Shown here: positions 45,031-56,666 of the stretch, piece by piece | How positions within the stretch are numbered: position 1 is the stretch's first letter | Layout: each line of letters starts with the position of its first letter | The notes under the pieces: generated by a model | The model's database searches: none | What the model was told of the DNA's origin: nothing | Seen by the model: only the letters and a program-made list of their open reading frames with translations | Program-made: the position numbers and the translations under genes | Assembly (NCBI RefSeq): GCF_014268885.2 | Contig: NZ_CP077095.1 | Coordinates: 3,627,001 to 3,691,000 of the forward strand | From: Pseudomonas xantholysinigenes | GTDB taxonomy: Bacteria; Pseudomonadota; Gammaproteobacteria; Pseudomonadales; Pseudomonadaceae | Direction: 5' to 3' | Length of the DNA stretch: 64,000 nucleotides

Positions 45031-45061
45031 TAAAAAAACCCGACATTGTCGGGTTTTTTTA
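45031..45061. terminator. Bidirectional terminator
   Basis: A7CCCGAC-ATT-GTCGGGT7 (TAAAAAAACCCGAC and its complement) lies between the convergent lipoprotein and DUF599 genes and has a T tract in both directions. Confidence 0.92.
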
Positions 45062-45087
45062 TGCCTGGCATTTATCGCTGAAAGGCT

Positions 45088-45831
45088 TCAGCCGAGACTA
45101 TTGGAACTGTCCTTGTCCAGCGCCGTACTTTCAGTGGGCGTGAATACCATCACCTCCAATACATGAGAGTGGAACTCCCGGCGATACAGGATGAATACCA
45201 CGCCGACACTCATGACCATGAACAACCAGGGGCTGATGAACCAACTCAACATGGCCATGCCGAAATAGTAAGAACGCAGCCCCAGGTTGAACTGGTTGGC
45301 CGCCAGTGAAAGCACCCGCGCCGCCCGCGATGCAAAGGCCTTGCGCTCCAGTTCATTGACCTGGCGTTCGCCGATCATCGGCGCCGACCCCACCAGCACG
45401 GCAGCAAAGTTGTATTGGCGCATGCACCAGCTGAACGTGAAGAAGGCATAGACGAACACCATCGCCAGGCACAGCAGCTTGATCTCCGACATGCCCTGGG
45501 AAGCCTGTTGCACCAGCGGCAGGTCGGCCAGCAACGACAAGGCGCGGTCCGAGGCACCGAGCACGGTGAGGATGCCGGCCAGGATGATCAGCGTGCTGGA
45601 GGCGAAGAACGAGGCGTTGCGCTCCAGGTTGCCAATCACGCTGGCATCGGCAATACGATTGTCGCGCAGCAGCATGCGGCGCATCCAGTCTTCGCGGTAC
45701 AAGTGCAGCACGCTGGCCAGGCAGGCGGTGTCACGGCCCTTCCAGAGCGCATAGCGGGTGTAGCCGCCCCAGCAGAGGGCAAACCAGCAGGCTGCCACGA
45801 GGTTGCCAAGGTTGTTTTGAATGAAGCTCAT
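45088..45831 (-). CDS. DUF599 membrane protein
   Basis: 247 residues with about four membrane helices (NLVAACWFALCWGGYTRYAL, ASSTLIILAGILTVLGAS, LCLAMVFVYAFFTFSWCM, YYFGMAMLSWFISPWLFMVM). The REDWMRRMLLRDNRIADASV and SFFASSTLIILAG segments match DUF599, a family of uncharacterised inner-membrane proteins. Function unknown. Convergent with the lipoprotein gene through a shared terminator. Confidence 0.88.
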   Translation of the reverse strand: MSFIQNNLGNLVAACWFALCWGGYTRYALWKGRDTACLASVLHLYREDWMRRMLLRDNRIADASVIGNLERNASFFASSTLIILAGILTVLGASDRALSLLADLPLVQQASQGMSEIKLLCLAMVFVYAFFTFSWCMRQYNFAAVLVGSAPMIGERQVNELERKAFASRAARVLSLAANQFNLGLRSYYFGMAMLSWFISPWLFMVMSVGVVFILYRREFHSHVLEVMVFTPTESTALDKDSSNSLG

Positions 45832-45916
45832 GCAGGAATCCCGTTAAAGAGAAACAGACCGGTTTTCGACGCCCGGACTCGCCATAAGGCACATGCGCGC
45901 CATTATTGTTTTTCCT

Positions 45917-45985
45917 GCACCGGCCATTCGCGGGTAAACCCGCTCCCACAGCACCCATGTCACCCGCGAAGAGGCCAGCACAGGC
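45917..45985. repeat. REP pair, imperfect (GGGTAAACCCGC class)
   Basis: CGCGGGTAAACCCGCTCCCA (45929-45948) is followed by a decayed inverted partner, CACCCGCGAAGAGGCCAGCA (45961-45980). It lies in the 255-bp gap between the DUF599 and brnQ genes. Confidence 0.8.
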
Positions 45986-45988
45986 AAC

Positions 45989-46020
45989 AAAAAACCCCGC
46001 GCCTTTCGGACACGGGGTTT
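45989..46020 (-). terminator. Terminator of brnQ
   Basis: On the minus strand, AAACCCCGTGTCC...GCGCGGGGTTTTTTG forms a GC hairpin followed by T6. It lies 67 bases after the brnQ stop. Confidence 0.85.
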
Positions 46021-46086
46021 GATTTCCACCCTTGGCAGGCGCCCTTCGGCTTGTGGCCGGCGCCCTGCCCTTCAGGTTTCAATCCA

Positions 46087-47400
46087 TCAGGCCAGCGCCT
46101 CGCGCGGCTTGCCCAGCAGGCGGTCGCAGGCCACGGCGGCGGCCAGGGTAACTACCGAAGGCACCAGCCAAGCCATGCCTTCGTCGCTGAACGGCAGATG
46201 AGCCATGAAGTCTGGCAGCACGTGAGCCAAGCTGCTGCCCTTGACTGCGTCGACAATACCGAACACCAGCGATACCAGCATGACCGGCGCCAGGATACGG
46301 GTTGGCGAATTCCACAGGTCCTTCACGAAGCTCAGACCCACCACCACGATGCATGGCGGGTAGATCGCCGTGAGCACGGGAATCGAGAACATGATCAGCT
46401 TGGTCAGGCCCAGGTTGGAAATCACCAGCGAGAAGCCCGCCAGGATCACCACCAGGGTACGGTACGACAGCGGCAGGATCTGGCTGAAGTACTCGGCGCA
46501 GGCGCAGGTAAGGCCAACAGCGGTCACCAGGCAGGCCAGCGCGATCAGCACCGCAAGGAAGCCACTGCCCAGCGAGCCGAAGGTGTGCTGCACATAGGCG
46601 TGCAGGACCATCGCCCCGTTGGTGGCGTCTGCGGCGATGTCATGGCTACCGGCGCCGAGGCGGAACAGGCTGACATACACCAGCACCAGGCCGACACCGG
46701 CGATCAGGCCGGCGATGATCGCATAGCGGGTGATCAGCTTCGGCGACTCGACCCCGCGCGAACGGATGGCGTTGACGATGACGATACCGAAGACCAGGGC
46801 GCCCAGGGTGTCCATGGTCAGGTAGCCATCGGAGAACCCTTTGGAGAACGCCGCTGCGGCATAGGCCGGCTGGGCCTCGCCGATGGTGCCGGCGGGCAAG
46901 GCGAAGGCCGCGATGCCCAGCACCGCCAGGGCGATGATCTTCAACGGCGCCAGGAAACGCCCCACGGTGTCGAGCAGCTTGCCTGGGTACATGGACACGG
47001 CCAGCACCACGGCGAAGTACAGGATGCTGTAGATGAGCAGCGCCGTCGGGCTCTCACCGGTCAACGGGGCAACGCCCACTTCGAACGACACGGTCGCGGT
47101 ACGCGGGGTGGCGAACAGCGGGCCGACCGAGAGATAGCACACGGCCGCCAGCAGGCCGCCGAAGAACTTGCCGATCGGGCTGCTCAGGGCGTCCATGCCG
47201 CCACCGACCTTGGCCAGGGCGATGACGGTGATGACCGGCAGGCCCACGGCGGTGACCAGGAAGCCGAGTGCGGCCATCCACACGTTCGGACCGGATTGCA
47301 GGCCGACGATGGGCGGGAAGATGATGTTGCCGGCGCCGACAAACAGCGCGAACGTCATAAAGCCAAGCGCCAGGATATCCTGGCCTTTTAACACTTTCAT
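46087..47400 (-). CDS. brnQ: Branched-chain amino acid Na+/H+ symporter
   Basis: 437 residues with about twelve membrane helices, matching BrnQ/Bra[21 protein letters not shown] at the N-terminus, [20 protein letters not shown] and [20 protein letters not shown] later. It imports leucine, isoleucine and valine with a cation. The start [10 protein letters not shown] aligns with family starts but has no Shine-Dalgarno sequence (TTTCCTTAA directly upstream), so initiation may be weak or unusual. Confidence 0.95.
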   Translation of the reverse strand: MKVLKGQDILALGFMTFALFVGAGNIIFPPIVGLQSGPNVWMAALGFLVTAVGLPVITVIALAKVGGGMDALSSPIGKFFGGLLAAVCYLSVGPLFATPRTATVSFEVGVAPLTGESPTALLIYSILYFAVVLAVSMYPGKLLDTVGRFLAPLKIIALAVLGIAAFALPAGTIGEAQPAYAAAAFSKGFSDGYLTMDTLGALVFGIVIVNAIRSRGVESPKLITRYAIIAGLIAGVGLVLVYVSLFRLGAGSHDIAADATNGAMVLHAYVQHTFGSLGSGFLAVLIALACLVTAVGLTCACAEYFSQILPLSYRTLVVILAGFSLVISNLGLTKLIMFSIPVLTAIYPPCIVVVGLSFVKDLWNSPTRILAPVMLVSLVFGIVDAVKGSSLAHVLPDFMAHLPFSDEGMAWLVPSVVTLAAAVACDRLLGKPREALA

Positions 47401-47702
47401 TTAAGGAAATACCACACTGCTGAAATCGGGAGTCGGAGGGGATTTCCCACAGGATTAAGGGAAATGCTGCCCGGCTTGGTGAGCCAGACCCGTTTAGCGT
47501 GTCGTTCCCTTTTGGGGTACGGGCACAGAGTGAACGCGTAGGGTACCTGTTTTGCCTGACAAACGCACTGGCACAGTGCTGCTTGTCCGATGTGCGTATG
47601 TGTTTGTCGTCTGGTTGAACGTGTTAGGCGACAATTTATTGCTCATTTGGACAGATGTCTGGTTGAAAATCCTGATTGGGGTGATCGAATTTTCCTCATT
47701 AC

Positions 47703-47793
47703 CTGTGCCGGCCTCTTCGCGGGTAAACCCGCTCCCACAGGGATTGTGTGATGTCCGGTGGGAGCGGGTTTACCCGCGAAGAGGCCGGCACAG
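47703..47793. repeat. Perfect REP inverted repeat (GGGTTTACCCGCGA class)
   Basis: Two 35-bp arms (47703-47737 and 47759-47793) are perfect complements, each with GCGGGTAAACCCGC or its complement, around a 21-bp loop. Confidence 0.92.
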
Positions 47794-47806
47794 CCGCAAC
47801 AACGAC

Positions 47807-47830
47807 AAAGGCCACCCGAAGGTGGCCTTT
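47807..47830 (-). terminator. Terminator of sucCD
   Basis: AAAGGCCACC-CGAA-GGTGGCCTTT is a 10-bp hairpin 27 bases after the sucD stop, with a short T run on the minus strand. Confidence 0.8.
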
Positions 47831-47857
47831 GTGCGCGTGGGGGGTACTACGTGTTGC

Positions 47858-48742
47858 TTACTTCTTGACTTCCCAGCCAGTCAGCTCGGCCAGGGCCTTG
47901 CCGATGTCAGCCAGGGAACGCACGGTTTTCACACCGGCGTCCTGCAGGGCGGCGAACTTCTCGTCCGCAGTGCCCTTGCCACCGGAGATGATGGCGCCAG
48001 CGTGACCCATGCGCTTGCCCGCTGGTGCGGTAACACCAGCGATGTAGGAAACGACAGGCTTGGTCACATTGGCCTTGATGTAGGCCGCGGCTTCTTCTTC
48101 AGCGGAACCGCCGATCTCACCGATCATGACGATCGCTTCGGTCTTCGGATCTTCCTGGAACAGCTTCAGGATGTCGATGAAGTTGGAGCCCGGAATCGGG
48201 TCACCGCCGATGCCGACGCAGGTCGACTGGCCGAAACCGGCGTCGGTGGTCTGCTTGACGGCTTCGTAGGTCAGGGTGCCGGAACGCGAAACGATACCGA
48301 CCTTGCCTGGCAGGTGGATGTGGCCCGGCATGATGCCGATCTTGCACTCGCCCGGGGTGATGACACCTGGGCAGTTAGGGCCGATCAGGGTCACGCCCAG
48401 CTCGTCGCACTTGACCTTGGCGTCCAGCATGTCGAGGGTAGGAATACCCTCGGTGATGCAGACGATCAGCTTGATGCCACCGAAGGCGGCTTCCAGGATG
48501 GAGTCCTTGCAGAAAGGAGCCGGTACGTAGATCACCGACGCGTCAGCGCCGGTGGCTTCTACAGCTTCTTTCACGGTGTTGAACACCGGCAGGCCCAGGT
48601 GGGTGGTGCCACCCTTGCCTGGGGTGACGCCGCCGACCATCTTGGTGCCGTAGGCGATAGCCTGTTCGGAGTGGAAGGTACCCTGCGAGCCGGTGAAGCC
48701 CTGGCAGATGACTTTGGTGTCTTTATTGATCAGGACGCTCAT
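47858..48742 (-). CDS. sucD: Succinyl-CoA synthetase alpha subunit
   Basis: 294 residues. The CoA-binding Rossmann part shows [20 protein letters not shown], and the phosphohistidine loop is [20 protein letters not shown] with the active-site His near 246. With SucC it converts succinyl-CoA to succinate with NTP formation. Its ATG shares one base with the sucC stop (TAATG), so both are coupled. Confidence 0.97.
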   Translation of the reverse strand: MSVLINKDTKVICQGFTGSQGTFHSEQAIAYGTKMVGGVTPGKGGTTHLGLPVFNTVKEAVEATGADASVIYVPAPFCKDSILEAAFGGIKLIVCITEGIPTLDMLDAKVKCDELGVTLIGPNCPGVITPGECKIGIMPGHIHLPGKVGIVSRSGTLTYEAVKQTTDAGFGQSTCVGIGGDPIPGSNFIDILKLFQEDPKTEAIVMIGEIGGSAEEEAAAYIKANVTKPVVSYIAGVTAPAGKRMGHAGAIISGGKGTADEKFAALQDAGVKTVRSLADIGKALAELTGWEVKK

Positions 48743-49908
48743 TACTTGCCCTCCGCAGCTTTGACAACTTGTTGAGCAGCGTCGGTCAGGCTGGTTGCCG
48801 CAATGATGTTCAAACCGCTTTCTGCCAGTACTTTAGCGCCCAGTTCGGCGTTGTTGCCTTCAAGGCGAACGACGACCGGAACCTTGACGCCGACTTCTTT
48901 CACCGCGCCGATGATGCCTTCGGCAATCATGTCGCAGCGAACGATGCCGCCGAAGATGTTGACCAGTACGGCCGCGACATTGCTGTCGGACAGAATGATC
49001 TTGAACGCTTCGGTAACGCGCTCTTTGGTAGCGCCGCCGCCCACGTCGAGGAAGTTGGCTGGCTTGCCGCCGTGCAGGTTGACGATGTCCATGGTACCCA
49101 TGGCCAGGCCGGCACCGTTGACCATGCAGCCGATGTTGCCTTCGAGGGCAACGTAGTTCAGTTCGAACTTGGCGGCGTGGGCTTCACGGGCGTCGTCCTG
49201 CGACGGGTCGTGGAAGGTTTTCAGCTTCGGCTGGCGGTACATGGCGTTGGCGTCGATGTTGATCTTGGCATCGAGGCAGTGCAGATCGCCATCGGCCTTG
49301 ATCACCAGCGGGTTCACTTCCAGCAGGGCCAGATCGTGATCCTTGAACAGCTTGGCCAGGCCTACGAAGATCTTGGCGAACTGTTGAACTTGCTTGCCTT
49401 CCAGACCCAGCTGGAACGCCAGTTCACGACCTTGGAACGGCTGAGCGCCGACCAGTGGGTCGATGGTGGCCTTGAGGATCTTCTCAGGGGTTTCGTGAGC
49501 GACTTTCTCGATGTCCACGCCACCTTCGGTGGAAGCCATGAACACGATGCGACGGCTCGAGCGATCGACGACAGCGCCCAGGTACAGCTCTTTGGCGATG
49601 TCAGTGCAGGATTCGACCAGGATCTTGGAAACTGGCTGACCATTGGCGTCGGTCTGGTAGGTTACCAGGTTCTTGCCCAGCCACTGTGCAGCGAACGCCT
49701 TGGCGTCTTCTTTGCTGCGAACCAGCTTGACGCCGCCCGCCTTGCCGCGACCACCGGCGTGGACCTGGGCTTTGACGACCCACTCCGAACCGCCGATCTT
49801 GTCGCAGGCTTCTGCCGCTTGCTCAGGGGTATCGACTGCGAAACCCTTGGAAACTGGCAGGCCGTATTCAGCGAACAGCTGCTTACCCTGATACTCGTGA
49901 AGATTCAT
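48742..49908 (-). CDS. sucC: Succinyl-CoA synthetase beta subunit
   Basis: 388 residues with an ATP-grasp N-terminal domain ([39 protein letters not shown]) and CoA-ligase C-terminal domain ([37 protein letters not shown]). It works with SucD in the TCA cycle. It follows lpd by a 171-bp gap. Confidence 0.97.
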   Translation of the reverse strand: MNLHEYQGKQLFAEYGLPVSKGFAVDTPEQAAEACDKIGGSEWVVKAQVHAGGRGKAGGVKLVRSKEDAKAFAAQWLGKNLVTYQTDANGQPVSKILVESCTDIAKELYLGAVVDRSSRRIVFMASTEGGVDIEKVAHETPEKILKATIDPLVGAQPFQGRELAFQLGLEGKQVQQFAKIFVGLAKLFKDHDLALLEVNPLVIKADGDLHCLDAKINIDANAMYRQPKLKTFHDPSQDDAREAHAAKFELNYVALEGNIGCMVNGAGLAMGTMDIVNLHGGKPANFLDVGGGATKERVTEAFKIILSDSNVAAVLVNIFGGIVRCDMIAEGIIGAVKEVGVKVPVVVRLEGNNAELGAKVLAESGLNIIAATSLTDAAQQVVKAAEGK

Positions 49909-50046
49909 GCTTTTTACCGTCTTCGTTAGGTACTGCGCTTCGGCGCTGCGCCATCACTGGCGCCGCACCACCTGTGACCGTTGACCCCGGGTTTCCCGTG
50001 TGATCCGGTCCGGCGGACGTTCCGCGGTGAGTCTTGCACGCAAGAC

Positions 50047-50069
50047 CCACGACGGGCAGCCCGCCGTGG
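50047..50069. terminator. Hairpin between lpd and sucC
   Basis: CCACGACGGG-CAG-CCCGCCGTGG forms 10-bp arms with one G/T-type mismatch, 11 bases after the lpd stop. There is no long T tract on the minus strand, so it may attenuate rather than terminate, allowing partial read-through into sucCD. Confidence 0.5.
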
Positions 50070-50079
50070 TTTCTTATAA

Positions 50080-51607
<1,528 letters not shown>

Positions 51608-51612
51608 CGCGA

Positions 51613-52833
51613 TTAGATGTCCAGCAGCAGGCGAGACGGATCTTCCAGCAGGTTCTTGATAGTCACCAGGAAGGTTACCGCTTCCTTGCCGTCGATCAGG
51701 CGGTGGTCGTAGGACAGCGCCAGGTACATCATCGGGCGGATCACCACTTGGCCATTGATGGCCATCGGGCGCTGGATGATGTTGTGCATGCCCAGGATCG
51801 CGGCCTGCGGCGGGTTGACGATCGGGGTCGACATCATCGAGCCGAAGGTACCACCGTTGGTGATGGTGAAGGTACCGCCGGTCATCTCTTCGATGGCCAG
51901 CTTGCCGTCACGGGCCTTCTTGCCGAAGGTGGCGATGCCGTTCTCGATCTCGGCCAGCGACATCGATTCGGCGTTGCGCAGTACCGGTACCACCAGGCCA
52001 CGGTCGCTGGAAACCGCCACGCCGACGTCGGCATAGCCGTGGTAGACGATGTCGTTGCCGTCGATCGAGGCGTTGACCGCCGGGAAGCGCTTCAGCGCCT
52101 CGGTGGCAGCCTTGACGAAGAACGACATGAAGCCCAGGCGCACGCCGTTGTGGGTCTTCTCGAACAGGTCCTTGTACTTCGAACGCAGGGCCATGACTTC
52201 GGTCATGTCGACTTCGTTGAAGGTGGTCAGCATGGCCATGTTCGACTGGGCTTCGACCAGACGCTCGGCGATCTTGGCGCGCAGGCGGGTCATCGGCACG
52301 CGCTTCTCGGTGCGGTCGCCAGCGGCGACGACAACTGGAGCGGCGGCGGCAGCGGCTGGCTTGGCGGCTGGAGCCGGGGCCGACTTCTTGTTGGCGACGG
52401 CGGCAACCACGTCTTCCTTGGTGATGCGACCACCCTTGCCAGTGCCGGCAACGGTAGCCAGGTCGATGCCGTTCTCTTCAGCCAGCTTGCGCGCGGCCGG
52501 GGCAGCAACCGGGTCGTCTTCGCCAGCGTCGGCGGCGGCAGCGGCCGGCGCGGCGGCCGGAGCAGCAGCAGCGGCCGGAGCAGCGGCGGCAGCGCCACCT
52601 TCAACGATCGAGCCCAGTACTTCGTCGGACAGGACGGTGTCGCCCTCACCCTTGACGATGGCGCCCAGCACGCCATCGGCGGTGGCCAGGACTTCCAGGA
52701 CGACCTTGTCGGTCTCGATGTCGACGATCAGCTCGTCACGCTTGACGGCGTCGCCCGGCTGCTTGTGCCAGGTGGCAACGGTGCCGTCGGCGACCGATTC
52801 CGGGAAGGTTGGGGCTTTGATCTCGATAGCCAT
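51613..52833 (-). CDS. sucB: 2-oxoglutarate dehydrogenase E2 (dihydrolipoyl succinyltransferase)
   Basis: 406 residues. A single lipoyl domain with Lys in [14 protein letters not shown] near residue 43, an Ala/Pro-rich linker (~82-115), the peripheral-subunit-binding domain ([20 protein letters not shown]), a second Ala-rich linker, and the catalytic core ending in [17 protein letters not shown] with the active His. It transfers succinyl groups to CoA. It is 42 bases after sucA. Confidence 0.97.
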
Positions 52834-52875
52834 TATCAGTGTTTCCTTAAATTCGGTTTCAGGTGCGCGTAGGCG

Positions 52876-55707
52876 TTAGACAGTGAAGGCGTCTTGCAGC
52901 AGTTTTTCCTGCTGTTCGGCGTGCTTCGATGCGTAACCACAGGCTGGCGCGGCGGAAGCGTCGCGACCGGCGTATTCCAGGACCAGCGCCTTGTTGTGGC
53001 GGCCCAGGATACGGCGCATGTGGTGCTGGCTGCTGTACCAGGCGCCCTGGTTCATCGGCTCTTCCTGACACCAGACCGCATGCTTGAGGTTGGTGTACGG
53101 CGCCAGGATTTCGACCAGGTCGTCCTCAGGGAACGGATACAGCTGCTCGATACGCACGATGGCGATGTCTTCGCGGCCTTCGGCACGGCGTTTTTCCAGC
53201 AGGTCGTAGTAGACCTTGCCACCACACAGCACCAGGCGCTCGACCTTGGCCGGATCGATCGCGTCGATTTCCGGGATCACGGTCTGGAACGAGCCTTCGG
53301 CCAGGTCTTCCAGGGTCGAGATGGCCAGCTTGTGGCGCAGCAGCGACTTCGGCGTCAGCACGATCAGCGGCTTGCGCAGCGGACGGATGACTTGGCGACG
53401 CAGCAGGTGGTAGATCTGTGCCGGGGTGGTCGGTACGCAGACCTGGATGTTGTGCTCGGCGCACAGCTGCAGGTAACGCTCCAGACGCGCGGAGGAGTGC
53501 TCCGGCCCCTGCCCTTCGTAACCGTGAGGCAGCAGCATGGTCAGACCGCACAGACGGCCCCACTTGTGCTCGCCGCTGGTGATGAACTGGTCGATCACCA
53601 CTTGCGCACCGTTGGCGAAGTCGCCGAACTGGGCTTCCCAGATCACCAGCGCGTTCGGCGTGGTGGTCGAGTAGCCGTATTCGAAGGCCAGTACTGCCTC
53701 TTCCGAGAGGAAGGAGTCGTACAGGTCGAAGCGCGGCTGGCCCGGGAACAGGTTCTTCAGCGGTACGTAGGTGCTGGCGTCCTTCTGGTTGTGCAGCACC
53801 GCGTGACGGTGCGAGAAGGTGCCACGGCCGATGTCCTGGCCGGTCATGCGGATCGGGTGACCTTCGAACTGCAGGGTGGCGTAGGCCATGGTCTCTGCAT
53901 AACCCCAGTTGATCGGCAAGCCACCGGCCTGCATCTTCTGGCGGTCTTCGTAGATCTTCGCGACCTGGCGCTGGACGACGAAACCTTCAGGCAGCTCGAG
54001 CAGCTTGGCCGACAGCTCCTGCAGGGTCTTGAGGTCGAAGCGGGTGTCGTGACGCGCGGTCCAGGCATGGCCCAGGTACGGACGCCAGTCGACGAACAGC
54101 TCGCGGTTCGGCTCCTTGACCAGGCTCTTGACCACGTGCAGGCCGTTGTCCAGCGCGTTGCGGTACTCGTCGATCTTGGCCTGGGCGCGCTCGGCGTCGA
54201 TGCGACCAGCCTGGATCAGCGAGTCGGCATACAGCTCACGGGTGGTGCGCTGCTTGCTGATCTGCTGGTACATCAGCGGCTGGGTGCCGTTCGGTTCGTC
54301 GGCCTCGTTGTGGCCGCGACGACGGTAGCAGACCAGGTCGATGACCACGTCACGCTTGAACTGCATGCGATAGTCGATGGCCAACTGGGTGACGAACAGC
54401 ACCGCTTCCGGGTCATCGCCGTTCACGTGCAGGATTGGCGCCTGGATCATCTTGGCAACGTCGGTGGCGTACTCGGTGGAGCGCGCGTCCAGCGGGTTGC
54501 TGATGGTGAAGCCAACCTGGTTGTTGATCACGATGTGCACGGTACCGCCGGTCTTGAAACCGCGGGTCTGCGACATCTGGAAGGTTTCCATGACCACACC
54601 CTGGCCGGCGAACGCAGCGTCGCCGTGGATGGAGATCGGCAGAACCTTGTCACCCACGGTGTCGTTGCGACGGTCCTGGCGGGCGCGCACCGAACCTTCC
54701 ACCACTGGCGAGACGATTTCCAGGTGGGAGGGGTTGAACGCCATGGCCAGGTGAACTTCGCCACCGGGCGTCATCACGTTGGAGGAGAAGCCCTGGTGAT
54801 ACTTCACGTCACCGGAGCCCAGCTCGTTCATCTTCTTGCCTTCGAACTCGTCGAACAGCTCGCGCGGGTTCTTGCCGAAGGTGTTGACGAGCACGTTCAG
54901 GCGGCCACGGTGGGCCATGCCGATCACGACTTCCTTGGTGCCGTAGGAACCGGAGCGCTGGATCATTTCGTCCAGCATCGGAATCAGGCTTTCGCCACCC
55001 TCGAGGCCGAAGCGCTTGGTGCCTGGGTACTTGGTGCCCAGGTACTTCTCCAGGCCCTCACCGGCCGTGACGCGCTCGAGCAGGTGAGCCTGCACGTCGG
55101 CGGAGAAGTCCGGACGGCCACGTACGCTTTCCAGGCGTTGCTGGAACCAGCTGCGCTGCTCGGAATCGACGATGTGGGTGAATTCGGCACCAATGGTGCG
55201 ACAATATGTCTTCTCGAGCGCCTCGAAGATTTCGCGTAGGCTCGCTTCCTCTTTGCCGATGAACAGGTCGCCGGCACGGAAGGTCGTATCAAGATCGGCA
55301 TTGGTCAAGCCGTAGTGATTGATCGACAGGTCTACGGGCGCAGGGCGCTGCCACAACCCCAACGGGTCGAGCTTGGCAGCCTGATGGCCGCGCATACGAT
55401 AGGCCTGGATCAGTCGCAGAACTTCAACCTGCTTCTTCTCGTGTTCTGTGCTCACGCTCCCGGCGGAAACCGGCTGGGCGCGGCGCTGGTTCTTTGCCAG
55501 CAATACGAAATGGTCGCGGATCGTCGAGTGCGATACATCGGTAGCGGTGCTGCCGTCGGCGGGCAATTTCTGGAAGTAAGTGCGCCACTCTTCTGGCACA
55601 GCGTTAGGGTCGTGCAGGTAGAGCTCATAAAGCTCTTCCACATATGCAGCGTTACCACCTGAAAGGTGGGCGCTTTCCCACATGCGCTGCATCACGCTTT
55701 CTTGCAT
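52876..55707 (-). CDS. sucA: 2-oxoglutarate dehydrogenase E1
   Basis: 943 residues. N-terminal SGGNAAYVEELYELYLHDPN binds E2; the TPP-binding region is around DLVCYRRRGHNEADEPNGTQ; VVIGMAHRGRLNVLVNTFGK and GTFSHRHAVLHNQKDASTYV are catalytic-core signatures. It decarboxylates 2-oxoglutarate in the TCA cycle. It follows sdhB by 243 bp, which includes a GTGCGGG/CCCGCAC hairpin at about 55902-55921 and probably its own promoter. Confidence 0.97.
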   Translation of the reverse strand: MQESVMQRMWESAHLSGGNAAYVEELYELYLHDPNAVPEEWRTYFQKLPADGSTATDVSHSTIRDHFVLLAKNQRRAQPVSAGSVSTEHEKKQVEVLRLIQAYRMRGHQAAKLDPLGLWQRPAPVDLSINHYGLTNADLDTTFRAGDLFIGKEEASLREIFEALEKTYCRTIGAEFTHIVDSEQRSWFQQRLESVRGRPDFSADVQAHLLERVTAGEGLEKYLGTKYPGTKRFGLEGGESLIPMLDEMIQRSGSYGTKEVVIGMAHRGRLNVLVNTFGKNPRELFDEFEGKKMNELGSGDVKYHQGFSSNVMTPGGEVHLAMAFNPSHLEIVSPVVEGSVRARQDRRNDTVGDKVLPISIHGDAAFAGQGVVMETFQMSQTRGFKTGGTVHIVINNQVGFTISNPLDARSTEYATDVAKMIQAPILHVNGDDPEAVLFVTQLAIDYRMQFKRDVVIDLVCYRRRGHNEADEPNGTQPLMYQQISKQRTTRELYADSLIQAGRIDAERAQAKIDEYRNALDNGLHVVKSLVKEPNRELFVDWRPYLGHAWTARHDTRFDLKTLQELSAKLLELPEGFVVQRQVAKIYEDRQKMQAGGLPINWGYAETMAYATLQFEGHPIRMTGQDIGRGTFSHRHAVLHNQKDASTYVPLKNLFPGQPRFDLYDSFLSEEAVLAFEYGYSTTTPNALVIWEAQFGDFANGAQVVIDQFITSGEHKWGRLCGLTMLLPHGYEGQGPEHSSARLERYLQLCAEHNIQVCVPTTPAQIYHLLRRQVIRPLRKPLIVLTPKSLLRHKLAISTLEDLAEGSFQTVIPEIDAIDPAKVERLVLCGGKVYYDLLEKRRAEGREDIAIVRIEQLYPFPEDDLVEILAPYTNLKHAVWCQEEPMNQGAWYSSQHHMRRILGRHNKALVLEYAGRDASAAPACGYASKHAEQQEKLLQDAFTV

Positions 55708-55950
55708 GCTTGGTCACCCTCGGTTAGGGGACTGATCGGCGAGAGCCACAGCAAACCTGGAAAAGTCCGAACACAGCGACTGAACCACGCCACCTGGATC
55801 CTGCTGATTTTCCGGGTACCAGCCCGGAAGCCCCTGCTGGTCTCATATCTTCATAGGTAATGAGCGCGGGCTTTGTGGGCCCTTGCTCGGGTTTTACCTC
55901 AGTGCGGGCTCACCACCCGCACCTCGGCTTACTGCAGGTACAACGGTGAA

Positions 55951-56655
55951 TCAGGTGCCGCTTTGCAGCAGCATGTTACGTACGTGACCGATCGCCTTGG
56001 TCGGGTTCAGACCCTTGGGGCAGACGTTCACGCAGTTCATGATCCCGCGGCAGCGGAATACGCTGAACGGGTCATCCAGGGACGCCAGGCGCTCCTGAGT
56101 CTTGGTGTCGCGGCTGTCGGCCAGGAAACGGTAGGCCTGCAGCAGGGCCGCAGGGCCCAGGAACTTGTCCGGGTTCCACCAGAACGACGGGCAGGAGGTC
56201 GAGCAGCAGGCGCACAGGATGCACTCGTACAGACCGTCCAGCTTGTCGCGATCTTCCGGCGACTGCAGACGCTCGATGGCCGGGGCCGGCGTGTCGTTCT
56301 GCAGGAACGGCTTCACCTTCTCGTACTGCTTGTAGAAGATGCTCATATCGACGACCAGGTCACGGATAACCGGCAAGCCTGGCAGCGGACGCAGGACCAA
56401 CTTGTTACCTTTTACGACAGCGGACAGCGGCGTAATGCACGCCAGGCCGTTCTTGCCGTTGATGTTCATGCCGTCGGAACCGCACACGCCTTCACGGCAG
56501 GAGCGACGGTACGAGAAGCCCTCGTCCTGTTCCTTGATCAGTGCCAGCACGTCCAGGACCATCAGATCCTTGCCGCCGGTGTCGACCTGGAAAGTCTGCA
56601 TTTTCGGCGCCGAATCGGTGTCCGGGTTGTAACGATAAACTTCGACTTGCAACAT
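55951..56655 (-). CDS. sdhB: Succinate dehydrogenase iron-sulfur subunit
   Basis: 234 residues from MLQVEVYRYNP (ATG 56655 after AAGGGTGG; a GTG three codons earlier was rejected). The [2Fe-2S] ligands are in SCREGVCGSDGMNING and the [4Fe-4S]/[3Fe-4S] ligands in CILCACCSTSCPSFWW and CRGIMNCVNVCPKGLNP. It passes electrons from SdhA to the membrane quinone. Starts 11 bases after sdhA. Confidence 0.97.
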   Translation of the reverse strand: MLQVEVYRYNPDTDSAPKMQTFQVDTGGKDLMVLDVLALIKEQDEGFSYRRSCREGVCGSDGMNINGKNGLACITPLSAVVKGNKLVLRPLPGLPVIRDLVVDMSIFYKQYEKVKPFLQNDTPAPAIERLQSPEDRDKLDGLYECILCACCSTSCPSFWWNPDKFLGPAALLQAYRFLADSRDTKTQERLASLDDPFSVFRCRGIMNCVNVCPKGLNPTKAIGHVRNMLLQSGT

Positions 56656-56666
56656 AGCGGCCACCC

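Larger units (their letters stand above)
47401..47857. other. 457-bp gap between brnQ and sucD
   Basis: No gene is supported here. It contains a moderately AT-rich stretch (47550-47700) that may hold the brnQ promoter, a REP inverted repeat at 47703-47793 and the sucCD terminator at 47807-47830. Confidence 0.7.
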